Origin: Rhodanobacteraceae bacterium | GTDB taxonomy: Bacteria; Pseudomonadota; Gammaproteobacteria; Xanthomonadales; Rhodanobacteraceae | DNA length: 64,000 nt | Assembly: GCA_016790075.1 (NCBI GenBank) | Contig: JAEUPP010000057.1 | Coordinates: forward strand, 78,681-142,680 | Reading direction: 5' to 3' | In this document: positions 49,018 through 58,957 of the stretch, in pieces | How positions within the stretch are numbered: the stretch's first letter is position 1 | Layout of the letters: each line of letters starts with the position of its first letter | Notes under the pieces: model-generated | Told to the model about the DNA's origin: nothing | Databases searched by the model: none | Seen by the model: only the letters and a program-made list of their open reading frames with translations | Translations under genes and position numbers: made by a program

Positions 49018-51069
49018 ATGAGCACAACATCGGGGGCCGTCAAGGAACGTGCGTCAGGCACGAATACTTGGCTGATCGTTCTTCTGCTGCTGGCACTCGC
49101 CGTGGCCGCGGTCGATTTCTTCCTGCTGAACAAGAAGAACAATGACGACCGCAAAGCCGTCGCACTGACCACACAGATCCAGGTGTTGTCGCAGTCGATA
49201 GCGAAGTACGCGTCCGAGTCCGCGGGCGGCAACATCGACGCCTTCAAGGAACTCGAGGCGACGCGCAACAACATCGACAAGTACATCCAGGCGCTGAACC
49301 GAGGTTCCGACACCGTCGGGTTGCCCGGCTACGAGGGAATGCCGGGTTATGCCGAGGAAGAAATCGTTGCCAAGCAATTGCAGGAGCTCAGTCGCGCCTG
49401 GGCCGCACTGAACACCAACTCGACCAAGATTCTCGGCAACAAGGAGCTCGTGCTCAGCTCCGCAGCGACGGCAACCGACTTCTCGGGTCAGATCCCGATT
49501 CTCAACTCGCGCATGGACGAAGTGGTCAATATCCTGACCAATCGCACCGGCACGACGCAGCAGGTGCAAATCTCGATGCGCCAGATGCTGCTGGCTGACC
49601 GCATGATCCGCCGCGTGCAGGAAATCCTGCTCGGCGGCCAGGGTTCGGTGTCCGCCGCAGACGGCTTCTCGCGCGATGCGCGACTTTATGGCGCTGTGCT
49701 CAACGGCCTCATCAACGGTTCGCCCGACTTCAATATCAAGGCGCTGGACAACGCCAACGGCCGCGAGATCCTGACCGACATCTACGCCAAATGGACCGGC
49801 ATGGCCGAGCCGGTACAGAAGATCCTCGATTCCGCGTCCAGTCTGCAGGAGGTCAAGGAGTCCGCCGACAACATCTTCGGCGATTCACAGACCGTACTGC
49901 TCCGCGCCAATGATGTTGCAACCAAAATTGGCGAATTGGCGAACAAGCGCATCTTCCCCAACGTATGGTGGGGCCTGGCGGCTGCTGCGGTTGCCGCAGG
50001 TCTGCTCGTGGTGCTGCTGATTGCCCAGGCGCGCGACCAGCGCCGCCGCTATTCGGTTACTGCCGAACTGAATCAGCGTAACCAGGAAGCCATTCTGCGT
50101 CTGCTCGACGAAATGGGATCGCTGGCCGAAGGCGACCTGACCGTCAAGGCGACCGTCACCGAGGACATCACCGGCGCAATCGCGGACTCCGTCAACTTCG
50201 CGGTGGAAGCACTGCGCTCCCTGGTGACGACGATTAACGAAACGGCCGTGCAGGTTTCCGCTGCAGCGCAGGAAACGCAGGCAACCGCCATGCACCTCGC
50301 CGAAGCGGCGGAACATCAGGCGCAACAGATCACTTCGGCCTCGGCGGCGATCAACGAAATCGCCGTGTCCATCGACGAGGTGTCGAAGAACTCGGCCGAA
50401 TCGGCCGACGTGGCGCAGCGCTCGGTGCAGATCGCGTCCAAGGGTGCGGCCATCGTGCGCCAGACGATTCAGGGCATGGACTCGATTCGCGACCAGATCC
50501 AGGAGACCTCCAAGCGAATCAAGCGCCTTGGCGAGTCGTCGCAGGAAATCGGCTCCATCGTCGAACTGATTAACGATATTGCGGAGCAGACCAACATTCT
50601 GGCGTTGAACGCCGCTATTCAGGCGGCTTCGGCCGGTGAGGCGGGCCGTGGTTTCGCGGTCGTCGCCGACGAAGTGCAGCGACTTGCAGAACGCGCGTCG
50701 AACGCGACCAAGCGAATTGAAACGCTGGTGCAGACGATTCAGTCGGATACGAATGAAGCGGTCAGCTCCATGGAGCAGACGACCGCGGAAGTGGTGGCCG
50801 GTGCCCGGCTCGCCGAGGACGCGGGTCTGGCTCTGGGTGAGATCGAAAAGGTGTCCAATGACCTGGCCGATCTGATTCAGAACATCTCCGAGGCGGCACG
50901 CCAGCAGTCTGCTGCGGCGACCAATATTTCGGCCACCATGAACGTGATTCAGGAAATTACGACGCAGACCTCGCTGGGTGCGAGCCAGACCGCCGAGTCG
51001 ATCGGCAACCTGGCACAGCTCGCTGCAGACCTGCGCCGCTCGGTAGCGGACTTCAAGCTGCCGACCTGA
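49018..51069 (+). CDS. pilJ: Methyl-accepting chemotaxis protein PilJ
   Basis: 683 residues. Membrane helices lie at about 18-37 and 318-340; between them is the periplasmic PilJ domain pair with long helices ([36 protein letters not shown]). A HAMP-like segment ([19 protein letters not shown]) precedes the signalling helices; the hairpin tip is around [25 protein letters not shown]. Unlike enteric MCPs no C-terminal CheR-binding pentapeptide is present. PilJ senses pilus-related input at the poles and controls ChpA. Confidence 0.97.
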   Translation: MSTTSGAVKERASGTNTWLIVLLLLALAVAAVDFFLLNKKNNDDRKAVALTTQIQVLSQSIAKYASESAGGNIDAFKELEATRNNIDKYIQALNRGSDTVGLPGYEGMPGYAEEEIVAKQLQELSRAWAALNTNSTKILGNKELVLSSAATATDFSGQIPILNSRMDEVVNILTNRTGTTQQVQISMRQMLLADRMIRRVQEILLGGQGSVSAADGFSRDARLYGAVLNGLINGSPDFNIKALDNANGREILTDIYAKWTGMAEPVQKILDSASSLQEVKESADNIFGDSQTVLLRANDVATKIGELANKRIFPNVWWGLAAAAVAAGLLVVLLIAQARDQRRRYSVTAELNQRNQEAILRLLDEMGSLAEGDLTVKATVTEDITGAIADSVNFAVEALRSLVTTINETAVQVSAAAQETQATAMHLAEAAEHQAQQITSASAAINEIAVSIDEVSKNSAESADVAQRSVQIASKGAAIVRQTIQGMDSIRDQIQETSKRIKRLGESSQEIGSIVELINDIAEQTNILALNAAIQAASAGEAGRGFAVVADEVQRLAERASNATKRIETLVQTIQSDTNEAVSSMEQTTAEVVAGARLAEDAGLALGEIEKVSNDLADLIQNISEAARQQSAAATNISATMNVIQEITTQTSLGASQTAESIGNLAQLAADLRRSVADFKLPT

Positions 51070-51110
51070 GGTCGGCTGCTTGAAATTACGGAAGGGGTGA
51101 CTCGGCACGC

Positions 51111-51983
51111 ATGGCCCTCGCGATCGGCAATTGGTCGGCGCTCTGTGCCCTCCCGGGCATGGATGACACCGAATTCGCTCGCTGGGCAGACCTGCTCGAA
51201 CGGCGTACGGGCGTTGTCGTGCCGCCGGCGAGGAAGCCCTTCCTTGTCACCGCCGTGCGCGGCCGCATGCGCGAGACCGGGCATACGAATTTCGACGACT
51301 ACTATCGCGACCTGCACAAGGGGGCGGAAGGTGCGATCGAATGGACCACGCTGGTTGATCGCCTCACGGTGCATGAGACGCATTTTTTCCGGCACGCACC
51401 GTCGTTCGATCTGATCGCGAGCGAATGGCTGCCGCGCCTGATAAAGAGCGGCTTTCAGGACGCGCTGCACGCCTGGAGTGTGGGCTGCTCCACCGGTGAG
51501 GAAGCCTACACGCTTGCGATGGTGCTTGACCGCCACGTAAGTGCAATCAGTGACGCCCACGTGTATTTCGGAGTGACCGCGACCGATGTCAGCCAACCGG
51601 CGCTGTCGGTTGGTCGGACTGGCCTCTATCCGCGTACCAAGTTCAACGAGATCCCGCCCGATTACCGCGAACGCTACGTGGACGAGATCGATGCCGATTC
51701 GTTCCAGATCCGCGAAACGCTGCGCAAGCGCGTCGGGTTCGCCCAGTTCAACCTGCTGGACGTGGCGCGTGCGCCGTTGAAACGGCTCGATTTGATTTTT
51801 TGCCAAAATGTATTGATTTACTTTGCACGGGATCGTCGGCGCGAGCTGCTCGGCGCGCTGGCGGGATTGCTCAAGCCCGGCGGCCTGCTGGTGCTGGGCG
51901 CCGGCGAGGTTACGAATTTCGCGCATCCCACGTTGAGCCGCGTGCCGCACAGGCAAGCGCTCGCCTTCCTGCGCAACCGTTGA
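51111..51983 (+). CDS. pilK: CheR-type MCP methyltransferase PilK
   Basis: 290 residues. It methylates glutamates of PilJ with SAM. An N-terminal helical CheR domain (DDTEFARWADLLERRTGVVV) leads into the Rossmann methyltransferase: VHETHFFRHAPSFD, the SAM loop AWSVGCSTGEEAYTLAMVL, VTATDVSQPALSVGRTGLY and DLIFCQNVLIYF. It is 41 bp after pilJ and 11 bp before chpA. The purine-rich GGAAGGGGTGA is about 12 bases upstream of the ATG, further than usual. Confidence 0.96.
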   Translation: MALAIGNWSALCALPGMDDTEFARWADLLERRTGVVVPPARKPFLVTAVRGRMRETGHTNFDDYYRDLHKGAEGAIEWTTLVDRLTVHETHFFRHAPSFDLIASEWLPRLIKSGFQDALHAWSVGCSTGEEAYTLAMVLDRHVSAISDAHVYFGVTATDVSQPALSVGRTGLYPRTKFNEIPPDYRERYVDEIDADSFQIRETLRKRVGFAQFNLLDVARAPLKRLDLIFCQNVLIYFARDRRRELLGALAGLLKPGGLLVLGAGEVTNFAHPTLSRVPHRQALAFLRNR

Positions 51984-51994
51984 GAGAAAAGCGC

Positions 51995-54900
51995 ATGAGA
52001 CTGCAAGACGACATCGACTTCACCACGCTCAACTGGGTCAAGCAGGAGCTGGACGAGACCCTGAAGCAGGCGCGCCAGGCGCTGGAGGCCTATGTCGACG
52101 ATCCCGCCGACTCCAGCCTTATGCGTTTCTGCGCGACCTATCTGCATCAGGTGCAGGGCACTTTGCGCATGGTCGAGCTATACGGCGCGTCGATGGTCGT
52201 GGAGGAGATGGAGCGACTCGCCCAGACCTTGCTCGATGGGGAGATACGGCAGAAGGAAGAAGCCTATTCGGTGCTGATGCGCGGCATCGTGCAGTTGCCG
52301 GACTATCTGGAGCGTCTGCAGAGCGGCCACAAGGACATTCCTATCGTCCTGTTGCCGTTGCTCAACGACTTGCGCGCCGTGCGCGGGGAAGAACTGTTCT
52401 CCGAGAGCGTGCTGTTCTCGCCCGATCTGACTTTGCCGCTGCCCGCAAGCGCATCTGGCGCAGCGCAGGCATTGCCCGCGAGCGAGCTCAAGCTGATGGC
52501 CGGGCGCCTGCGTACTGCCTATCAGGTATCGCTGCTCAAATGGCTGCGCTCTTCCGATCCGCGCTCGGAGACGGACAAACTGATTGATCTGCTTGGTCGC
52601 GTGCAGTCCATCAGCCATGCGGTGGAACCGCGTCGGGTCTGGTGGATAGGCAGTTCCGTACTTGAAGGCGTCGGTGTCGGTGCGATCGAGGCCAGCCCTG
52701 CGGTGAAGCTCCTGTTCGGCAAGGTCGATCGCGAGATCAAGCGCCTCGTCGATGCCGGCGAAGCGGCATTTCAGGCCGCACCGCCGCGCGAGCTGCTGAA
52801 GAACCTGCTGTACTACGTCGCGCACGCGAGCGGCGAGTCGCCGCGGCTGGCCGAAGTCCGTCAGGCCTTCAAGCTGCGTTCGCTGATGCCCAGCGAGAAG
52901 GAACTTGAGCACGCCAAGGGCTCGATTTCCGGCCACAACCGCGCGCTGCTCGACACGGTTTCGCTGGCGATCAAGGATGACCTGTTGCGGGTCAAGGAAG
53001 CGCTGGACATTTTCCTGCGTGCTCAGGGCAACGACCCGGGCGAACTGATGGGTCAGGTCGACGTGCTTGATCGCGTCGGCGATACGCTGGGCATGCTCGG
53101 CCTCGGGGTGCCGCGCCGTGTTGTCGTGGAACAGCGCGGCATTGTGGAAGAAATCGCCAACAAGACGCGCTTGCCCGACGAGAGCACGCTGCTCGACGTG
53201 GCCGGGGCGCTGCTGTACGTGGAAGCCTCGCTGGACGACCACATCGAACGCCTGGGCGCGGATACGCCGGAGGATACGGGCAGCGGCGGCCTGGAACTGC
53301 CCAAGGCCGAAGTCCGCAAGATCCTCGATGCGCTGATGAAAGAAGCGACGACGAACCTTGCCCAGGCGAAGAACGACATCGTCGCGTTTATCGAGTCGCC
53401 CTGGGATCACGCCAAGGTCGAGCAGATTCCGCGTCTGCTGGAAGAAGTCTCGGGCGCGCTGCGCATGCTCGACCTGCACAAGCCCTCAGAGCTCATGCAC
53501 GGTCTGGTGCGTTTCATTGAGGTCGAACTGTTGCGCTGGCGCCGTGTGCCGACCGCTGAGCAGATGGACAAGCTCGCCGACACCATCGCGTCTATCGAGT
53601 ACTACCTTGAAGCCACACGCGACCAGCGTGCCGGGCGTGAGAAGATTCTCGACGTCACGCGCGAAAGTCTCGAGGCGCTGGGCTACTGGCCGGTACCGGA
53701 AGAGGACGAGGAGCCCGAGCCGCCGCCAGCACGCGCGCCGCTGCCTTCTGCCGCCACGTCGCAGCAGCCAGCGGCGAGTTCGTCAGCAGCCGCTGCAGCG
53801 CCGGAGGCAAGGCGCGGCGAACGTGGCGAAAACGTCACCCCGCCGCTGGCGGTTGCTGAAGCGCCGCCGCCAGCAGTCACGCCGATAGCCGTGCCCGAAG
53901 CCCGGGCTGCTGATCTGTCGATAGGTGAATTTGTTTCTTTTGCCGAGACACTGCCCGGGGGACGCAACCCCTCGGCGCGCGGCGAGATCGAATTTGCGCT
54001 GCCCGGCTCGGATCTGCCCAGCGTCGAGATGGATGTTGGCGCCAACGTCGACGACTACATCGCGCGGCTTGGTCAGCCCGAGCCCGTTGCCTCGCCGGTG
54101 CAGACGGCGGATCCGGTCGAACCCGAGCCGCCGCGCGAACTGGAAGTTGTCGTCGAAATCGCGCGTGGCGAGGGGCTTGATGCACTCGTTGTCGGCGAGT
54201 CGGCTTTGACCATGGAGCCGGTGCAGGATCTCACCGGCTTGCGCTTTACCGAAACCGAGCCAACCCAGCCGCCGCCGGTTGAAGCCCCGCCGCCGCCACG
54301 CTTTCGCACGATCGAGATCGAAGAGGAAATCGAGGAGGAAGTCGAGGACGAAGCTGCTGCGCCGGCCGCCGATGCAAGCTTTCAGGCGGTTGCTTCCGAC
54401 GATATCGACGAGGAAATCCGCGAGGTCTTCGTCGAGGAAGTGCAGGAGGAAATCGACAACCTCAACCGCCATATGCCGCTGTGGAAAGCGGATCTTAACG
54501 ATTTCGAGCGGCTCAAGCCGGTGCGTCGTTCTTTCCACACGCTCAAAGGCTCCGGACGCCTGGTAGGGGCCATGGCGCTGGGCGAGTTCAGCTGGAAAGT
54601 CGAGAACATGCTCAATCGCGTGCTCGACAAGACCATACAGCCGAATGTCCCCGTTGTGACCCTGGTTGACCAGGCCGTCGCGGCGCTGCCTGGATTGCTG
54701 GCTGCGTTGCGCGGCGAGGGTGCACCAGCCGCAGACATCGCCGGCATCATGACCGTGGCAGACAAGCTCTGCACCGGAGAGGAAGCCTGGCTGGCGCCGG
54801 CGCGCAAGCGCACCAAGCTGGTAAAGCGCAAGATCAAGCGTCTGGTCGAGGTGCCGGTCGATCCGGAGCCCGAGGCCGCCGCAACGTTGGTCCTGGCGCC

Positions 54901-57900
54901 GGTAGAGCTCACGCATACGCTCAATATCGATCGCGAAATCGATCTGGCGCATGGCGTGGAAGAGCCAGCCTCGCCAGCCGTGCCGGCGAGTAGTCCGCTG
55001 CCTAACATTGATCCTGTGCTGTTTGACATTCTGCGCAGCGAAGTCGGGCAGCATTTGTCGGTCATCGACAACTTTGTAGATAGTTGTGCGCGTTCGCCAC
55101 AAATTGCAACGGATACTTTGCTGCGGTCCGTGCATACCCTGCACGGCGCGATTGCGATGGTCGACATTCCGGTCATCAGCCACGTGCTTGCACCGCTGGA
55201 AGGCTATGTCAAGCGCCTGCGCGCGCGCGAAGCTGCCCCCGAACCCGTCGGTCTGGCGGCACTGCGTGATGCGAGCGAGCTGGTCCGGCGCGCCATGCTT
55301 TCGCTGGAGCATGGCGAACCCGAAATGCCCGAGTCCGAGCTGCTGGTCGAGCGCATTGTCGCATTGCGTGATGACCTGCCCGAACCCGAACTCGCGCACA
55401 CGTTGTACGTGCCGCATGACGAGGACGAAACAGTCGAGCCGGCGGAGCTTGCCGCCAGCGTTGGCGTCGAGACAACGATCGAAGCCGCAAGTACGTTTGC
55501 CGACGTGCCGGCGGTTGATTTGCTGCTCCCCACCGAGCCAGCTGTCGGGGTTGAGCCTGCTGTCGCGGTTGAGCCTGTTGCCGAAGCGGCGTTGCCGGCC
55601 GAAATCGCTTTCTCTTTCGGCTCACTGGAACCTGGCACGACGGTAGCGGCTCAGGCCGAGGCCGAGCCGCCTGTGGAGGAACTCAGTTTCGCGATCGAGG
55701 GGGGCTTCCTCGACGATATTCCTTCGGCCGCTATCGCCAGCGAGACCACGGCCCCGGATTCCGACACCGGCGTGCAGGTTGAGGATATTTCCCTGGAGGA
55801 TCTCGCGGCCCTCGACTTTGCCGAGTTCAGGACGGTTGATCATGCTGAGGTCGATACGCTGGATCTGGATAGCGTAGCCAGTTCGAGTGACGCGACCATG
55901 CTCGACAGCTTGTTCTCCAGCGATGAACAGGCGCGGTTTGACGCGCTGTTGAGTTCGGCCGCGTCGCTGAGTGAACCGGTTGCTGAGCCTGCGCAGGACA
56001 ACGGCGCCGGATTGAATTTTGACACCACCGAGCTCGATGCCCTGCTCGCCGATGAAGCCAGGGACGAGGCAGAAGCGGCGGCTCGCGCGGCGCGTGAAGC
56101 TGAACTTGCCAGTGCGCAGGCCGAAGCCGCCGCGCGTGCCGATCTTGAGGCGGCTGCTCGCGCCGAAGCGAAGGAAGCCGAGCGTATCGCCGCGGAAATA
56201 CGCGAGCGCATAGCAGCCGACAGGCGTGAGCGCGAAGCGGCCGAGGCCCTTGAGCGCGAGGCCGCCGAAGCCCGTGAGCGCGAAGCGGCCGAGGCCCTTG
56301 AGCGCGAAGCTGCTGAAGCCCGTGAGCGCGAAGCGGCCGAGGCCCGTGAGCGCGAAGCTGCTGAAGCCCGAGCGCGCGCTGCAGCCGAGCAGGCAGCGGC
56401 GGAACGCGCCCGTGCCGAAGAGGCCGAGCGTGCCGCGGCGCAGGCGCTTGCCAATGCAGCAGGAATTGCACTGCCGCCTATCGCCGATGATCCGCAACCT
56501 GAGGGCAAGCTTGATCTGCCGGACATGGACGAGGATCTGCTGGAGATCTTCGTACAGGAAGGCAGTGACATTCTTGACCACTCGGATGGACTTATCGCGC
56601 GGCTGCGCGAAGCGCCGCATGATCGCGACATCGTGACCGGGATCCAGCGCGACCTGCACACACTTAAGGGTGGCGCGCGCATGGCCGGCCTCGCGCCGAT
56701 CGGCGATCTTTCCCATTCCATGGAATCACTGCTCGAAGCGATCAGCGAAGGCCGCCGCGGCATGGACCGCGCGACCGTTGAATCGTTTGAGCGCGGTTTC
56801 GATCGTCTGCATGCACTGGTGCAGCGCATCGCCAAGCGGCAGGCGATCGCCATGCCGGAACACGCCATTGCGCGCTTCGAGGCCCTGGTTTCAGGTGATC
56901 TGTCGAGCCAGCTGTTGGCCGCGCCGGCTGCGCCTGCTGTGCCTGACAGCGTCGTCGGGGCCGCGCCAGCGCGCAGTGACAGCACCGCTACGGCTGCTGC
57001 TCCGGCCGCCGACACCGCAGCAGCCAAGGTGCCGCCGCGGCCGACTGTGCCGGGCCGCCCGGGCGCCGTGCCGGCGATAGAGGACGATGAGCCGCGACCT
57101 GCGCAGGAAATGATCCGTGTGCGTTCGGATCTGCTCGACTCGCTCGTGAACTACGCGGGCGAAGTTTCGATCTACCGCTCGCGCCTGGAACAGCAGGTCA
57201 CAACCTTCCGCTTCAACCTGGTCGAATTCGAACAGACCGTTGCGCGCTTGCGGGAACAGCTGCGCAAACTGGAAATGGAAACGGAAGCGCAGATCATCGC
57301 CCGCTACCAGCGTGAACATCACGAGCCCGGCCAGACCGTGTTCGATCCGCTGGAACTCGATCGCTTCTCCCAGTTGCAGCAGCTTTCCCGCGCGCTGGGT
57401 GAGTCGGTATCGGACTTGGTCTCGATTCAGAACCTGCTCGACGATCTGACGCGCCAGTCGGAAACCCTGCTGCTGCAGCAGTCGCGCGTGAGCTCGGACC
57501 TGCAGGAAGGCCTGATGCGCACGCGCATGGTGCCGTTTGATTCTCTGGTGCCCAGCTTGCGCCGTACGGTGCGCCAGGCCGCCCAGGAAATCGGCAAGCG
57601 CGCGCAGCTCAAGGTCGAAGGCGCGCAGGGCGAAATGGACCGCAACCTGCTCGAACGCATGAAGGCGCCGTTTGAGCACATGCTGCGCAACGCGCTGGCT
57701 CACGGTATCGAGTCGCCCGAAGACCGTGCGAGCGCGGGCAAGAATCCGGAAGGCACGGTCACCATCCAGGTCAGCCGCGAAGCGACCGAAGTCGTGCTGC
57801 GCGTGTCCGATGACGGCCGCGGCATGGACCGCAACGCGATCCGCAAGAAGGCCATAGAGCGCGGCCTGCTCAATGCGGAAGCGCAGTTGTCAGATCGCGA

Positions 57901-58957
57901 CCTCTACGCATTCATTCTCGAGACCGGGTTCTCTACCGCCGAGCAGGTCACCCAGCTCGCCGGCCGCGGCGTCGGCATGGATGTGGTCCACAACGAGATC
58001 AAACAGCTCGGCGGCGGCCTGACCATAGACTCCGAGCGCGGCAAGGGATCGATATTCACCATACGTCTGCCGTTCACGCTGGCGGTGACGCAGGCGATCC
58101 TTGTACGACTTGGTGATGCGACCTATGCAATCCCCATGTCGTCGGTACAGGGCGTGGTGCGCATAGGGCGGGAAGATCTCGATCGCCGCCTGGGCACGGT
58201 GAACCCCGTCTACGCCTACGCGGGTGAAGAATTCCACATTTACGAACTGGCCCAGCTGCTCAATGTGCCGGCACCGCGCGCCCTCGACGAGGCGCAGGTG
58301 CCGCTGCTGATGACACGCACCGGCGACCAGCGTGCCGCCGTGCGCATCGACGGCGTCATCGGGTCGCGCGAAGTCGTGGTGAAGTCGGTTGGCCCGCAGA
58401 TCAGCTCGGTCGCCGGCATCTTCGGTGCGACCATCATGGGCGACGGCTCGGTGGTCATGATTCTGGACCTGGCGCCGCTGGTGCGCCGCTTCGTCGCGCT
58501 GCGTGCAGCCAGCGTCGAGGCCGGTGTCGATATCGCCACGCTGGTGCCACAGCCGGTCGCGCCTCCGGTCGAGGAGCGCCGCCAGCCGCTGGTCATGGTC
58601 GTCGACGACTCGATCACGATGCGCAAGGTCACCACGCGCGTGCTGGAACGCAACGACATGGACGTGATCACGGCGAAGGACGGCCTGGATGCGGTCGAAA
58701 AATTGCAAGACAAAGTACCGGACCTGATGCTGCTCGATATCGAGATGCCGCGCATGGACGGTTACGAACTCGCGACCTACATGAAGAACGACCCGCGCCT
58801 GAAGCTGGTGCCCATCATCATGATCACCTCGCGCACCGGCGAGAAGCATCGTCAGCGCGCGCTGGAAATCGGGGTCGAGCGTTACCTCGGCAAGCCGTAC
58901 CAGGAAGTTGATCTGCTGCGCAACGTGCAGGAAACCTTGAGGTTGAGCCGTGCCTAA
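51995..58957 (+). CDS. chpA: Chemotaxis-type hybrid kinase ChpA (PilL), multi-HPt CheA
   Basis: 2320 residues from the ATG at 51995. The N-terminal part resembles FimL, with an HPt helix YLHQVQGTLRMV (H51) and at least two degenerate HPt units. Canonical HPt sites follow at H848 (FHTLKGSGRLVG), H1047 (VHTLHGAIAMVD) and H1555 (LHTLKGGARMAG). Between them are long acidic linkers and, at residues 1411-1466, an ER/EA-rich single-helix spacer encoded by 24-bp repeats. Next come the dimerisation segment, ATPase (HMLRNALAHGIESPEDR, SDDGRGMD, GRGVGMDVV), a CheW-like domain (YAGEEFHIYELAQLL) and a C-terminal receiver (MVVDDSITMRK, LDIEMPRMDGYE, LGKPYQEVD). It phosphorylates PilG and PilH. Confidence 0.97.
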   Translation: MRLQDDIDFTTLNWVKQELDETLKQARQALEAYVDDPADSSLMRFCATYLHQVQGTLRMVELYGASMVVEEMERLAQTLLDGEIRQKEEAYSVLMRGIVQLPDYLERLQSGHKDIPIVLLPLLNDLRAVRGEELFSESVLFSPDLTLPLPASASGAAQALPASELKLMAGRLRTAYQVSLLKWLRSSDPRSETDKLIDLLGRVQSISHAVEPRRVWWIGSSVLEGVGVGAIEASPAVKLLFGKVDREIKRLVDAGEAAFQAAPPRELLKNLLYYVAHASGESPRLAEVRQAFKLRSLMPSEKELEHAKGSISGHNRALLDTVSLAIKDDLLRVKEALDIFLRAQGNDPGELMGQVDVLDRVGDTLGMLGLGVPRRVVVEQRGIVEEIANKTRLPDESTLLDVAGALLYVEASLDDHIERLGADTPEDTGSGGLELPKAEVRKILDALMKEATTNLAQAKNDIVAFIESPWDHAKVEQIPRLLEEVSGALRMLDLHKPSELMHGLVRFIEVELLRWRRVPTAEQMDKLADTIASIEYYLEATRDQRAGREKILDVTRESLEALGYWPVPEEDEEPEPPPARAPLPSAATSQQPAASSSAAAAAPEARRGERGENVTPPLAVAEAPPPAVTPIAVPEARAADLSIGEFVSFAETLPGGRNPSARGEIEFALPGSDLPSVEMDVGANVDDYIARLGQPEPVASPVQTADPVEPEPPRELEVVVEIARGEGLDALVVGESALTMEPVQDLTGLRFTETEPTQPPPVEAPPPPRFRTIEIEEEIEEEVEDEAAAPAADASFQAVASDDIDEEIREVFVEEVQEEIDNLNRHMPLWKADLNDFERLKPVRRSFHTLKGSGRLVGAMALGEFSWKVENMLNRVLDKTIQPNVPVVTLVDQAVAALPGLLAALRGEGAPAADIAGIMTVADKLCTGEEAWLAPARKRTKLVKRKIKRLVEVPVDPEPEAAATLVLAPVELTHTLNIDREIDLAHGVEEPASPAVPASSPLPNIDPVLFDILRSEVGQHLSVIDNFVDSCARSPQIATDTLLRSVHTLHGAIAMVDIPVISHVLAPLEGYVKRLRAREAAPEPVGLAALRDASELVRRAMLSLEHGEPEMPESELLVERIVALRDDLPEPELAHTLYVPHDEDETVEPAELAASVGVETTIEAASTFADVPAVDLLLPTEPAVGVEPAVAVEPVAEAALPAEIAFSFGSLEPGTTVAAQAEAEPPVEELSFAIEGGFLDDIPSAAIASETTAPDSDTGVQVEDISLEDLAALDFAEFRTVDHAEVDTLDLDSVASSSDATMLDSLFSSDEQARFDALLSSAASLSEPVAEPAQDNGAGLNFDTTELDALLADEARDEAEAAARAAREAELASAQAEAAARADLEAAARAEAKEAERIAAEIRERIAADRREREAAEALEREAAEAREREAAEALEREAAEAREREAAEAREREAAEARARAAAEQAAAERARAEEAERAAAQALANAAGIALPPIADDPQPEGKLDLPDMDEDLLEIFVQEGSDILDHSDGLIARLREAPHDRDIVTGIQRDLHTLKGGARMAGLAPIGDLSHSMESLLEAISEGRRGMDRATVESFERGFDRLHALVQRIAKRQAIAMPEHAIARFEALVSGDLSSQLLAAPAAPAVPDSVVGAAPARSDSTATAAAPAADTAAAKVPPRPTVPGRPGAVPAIEDDEPRPAQEMIRVRSDLLDSLVNYAGEVSIYRSRLEQQVTTFRFNLVEFEQTVARLREQLRKLEMETEAQIIARYQREHHEPGQTVFDPLELDRFSQLQQLSRALGESVSDLVSIQNLLDDLTRQSETLLLQQSRVSSDLQEGLMRTRMVPFDSLVPSLRRTVRQAAQEIGKRAQLKVEGAQGEMDRNLLERMKAPFEHMLRNALAHGIESPEDRASAGKNPEGTVTIQVSREATEVVLRVSDDGRGMDRNAIRKKAIERGLLNAEAQLSDRDLYAFILETGFSTAEQVTQLAGRGVGMDVVHNEIKQLGGGLTIDSERGKGSIFTIRLPFTLAVTQAILVRLGDATYAIPMSSVQGVVRIGREDLDRRLGTVNPVYAYAGEEFHIYELAQLLNVPAPRALDEAQVPLLMTRTGDQRAAVRIDGVIGSREVVVKSVGPQISSVAGIFGATIMGDGSVVMILDLAPLVRRFVALRAASVEAGVDIATLVPQPVAPPVEERRQPLVMVVDDSITMRKVTTRVLERNDMDVITAKDGLDAVEKLQDKVPDLMLLDIEMPRMDGYELATYMKNDPRLKLVPIIMITSRTGEKHRQRALEIGVERYLGKPYQEVDLLRNVQETLRLSRA
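56225..56392 (+). repeat. In-frame 24-bp tandem repeat inside chpA
   Basis: Six near-exact 24-bp units plus one diverged unit encode REREAAEA and LEREAAEA octapeptides in alternation. The product should be a stable charged single alpha-helix. Units differ at a few third positions, for example GCGGCCGAGGCC against GCTGCTGAAGCC, showing internal duplication in blocks of 24 and 48 bp. Confidence 0.9.

Noticed and set aside
49885-51108. Long antisense frame (407 codons) on the minus strand opposite pilJ
   Set aside because: It mirrors the codon periodicity of pilJ, has Arg/His-rich low-complexity sequence and no family features; pilJ on the other strand is certain.
53783-55417. Long antisense frame (544 codons) opposite chpA
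   Set aside because: High-GC shadow frame; chpA HPt motifs lie on the plus strand across the same bases and the antisense product has no recognisable domain.
56225-56392. CRISPR-like array
   Set aside because: The 24-bp units are contiguous without spacers and stay in frame within chpA, so it is a coding tandem repeat.
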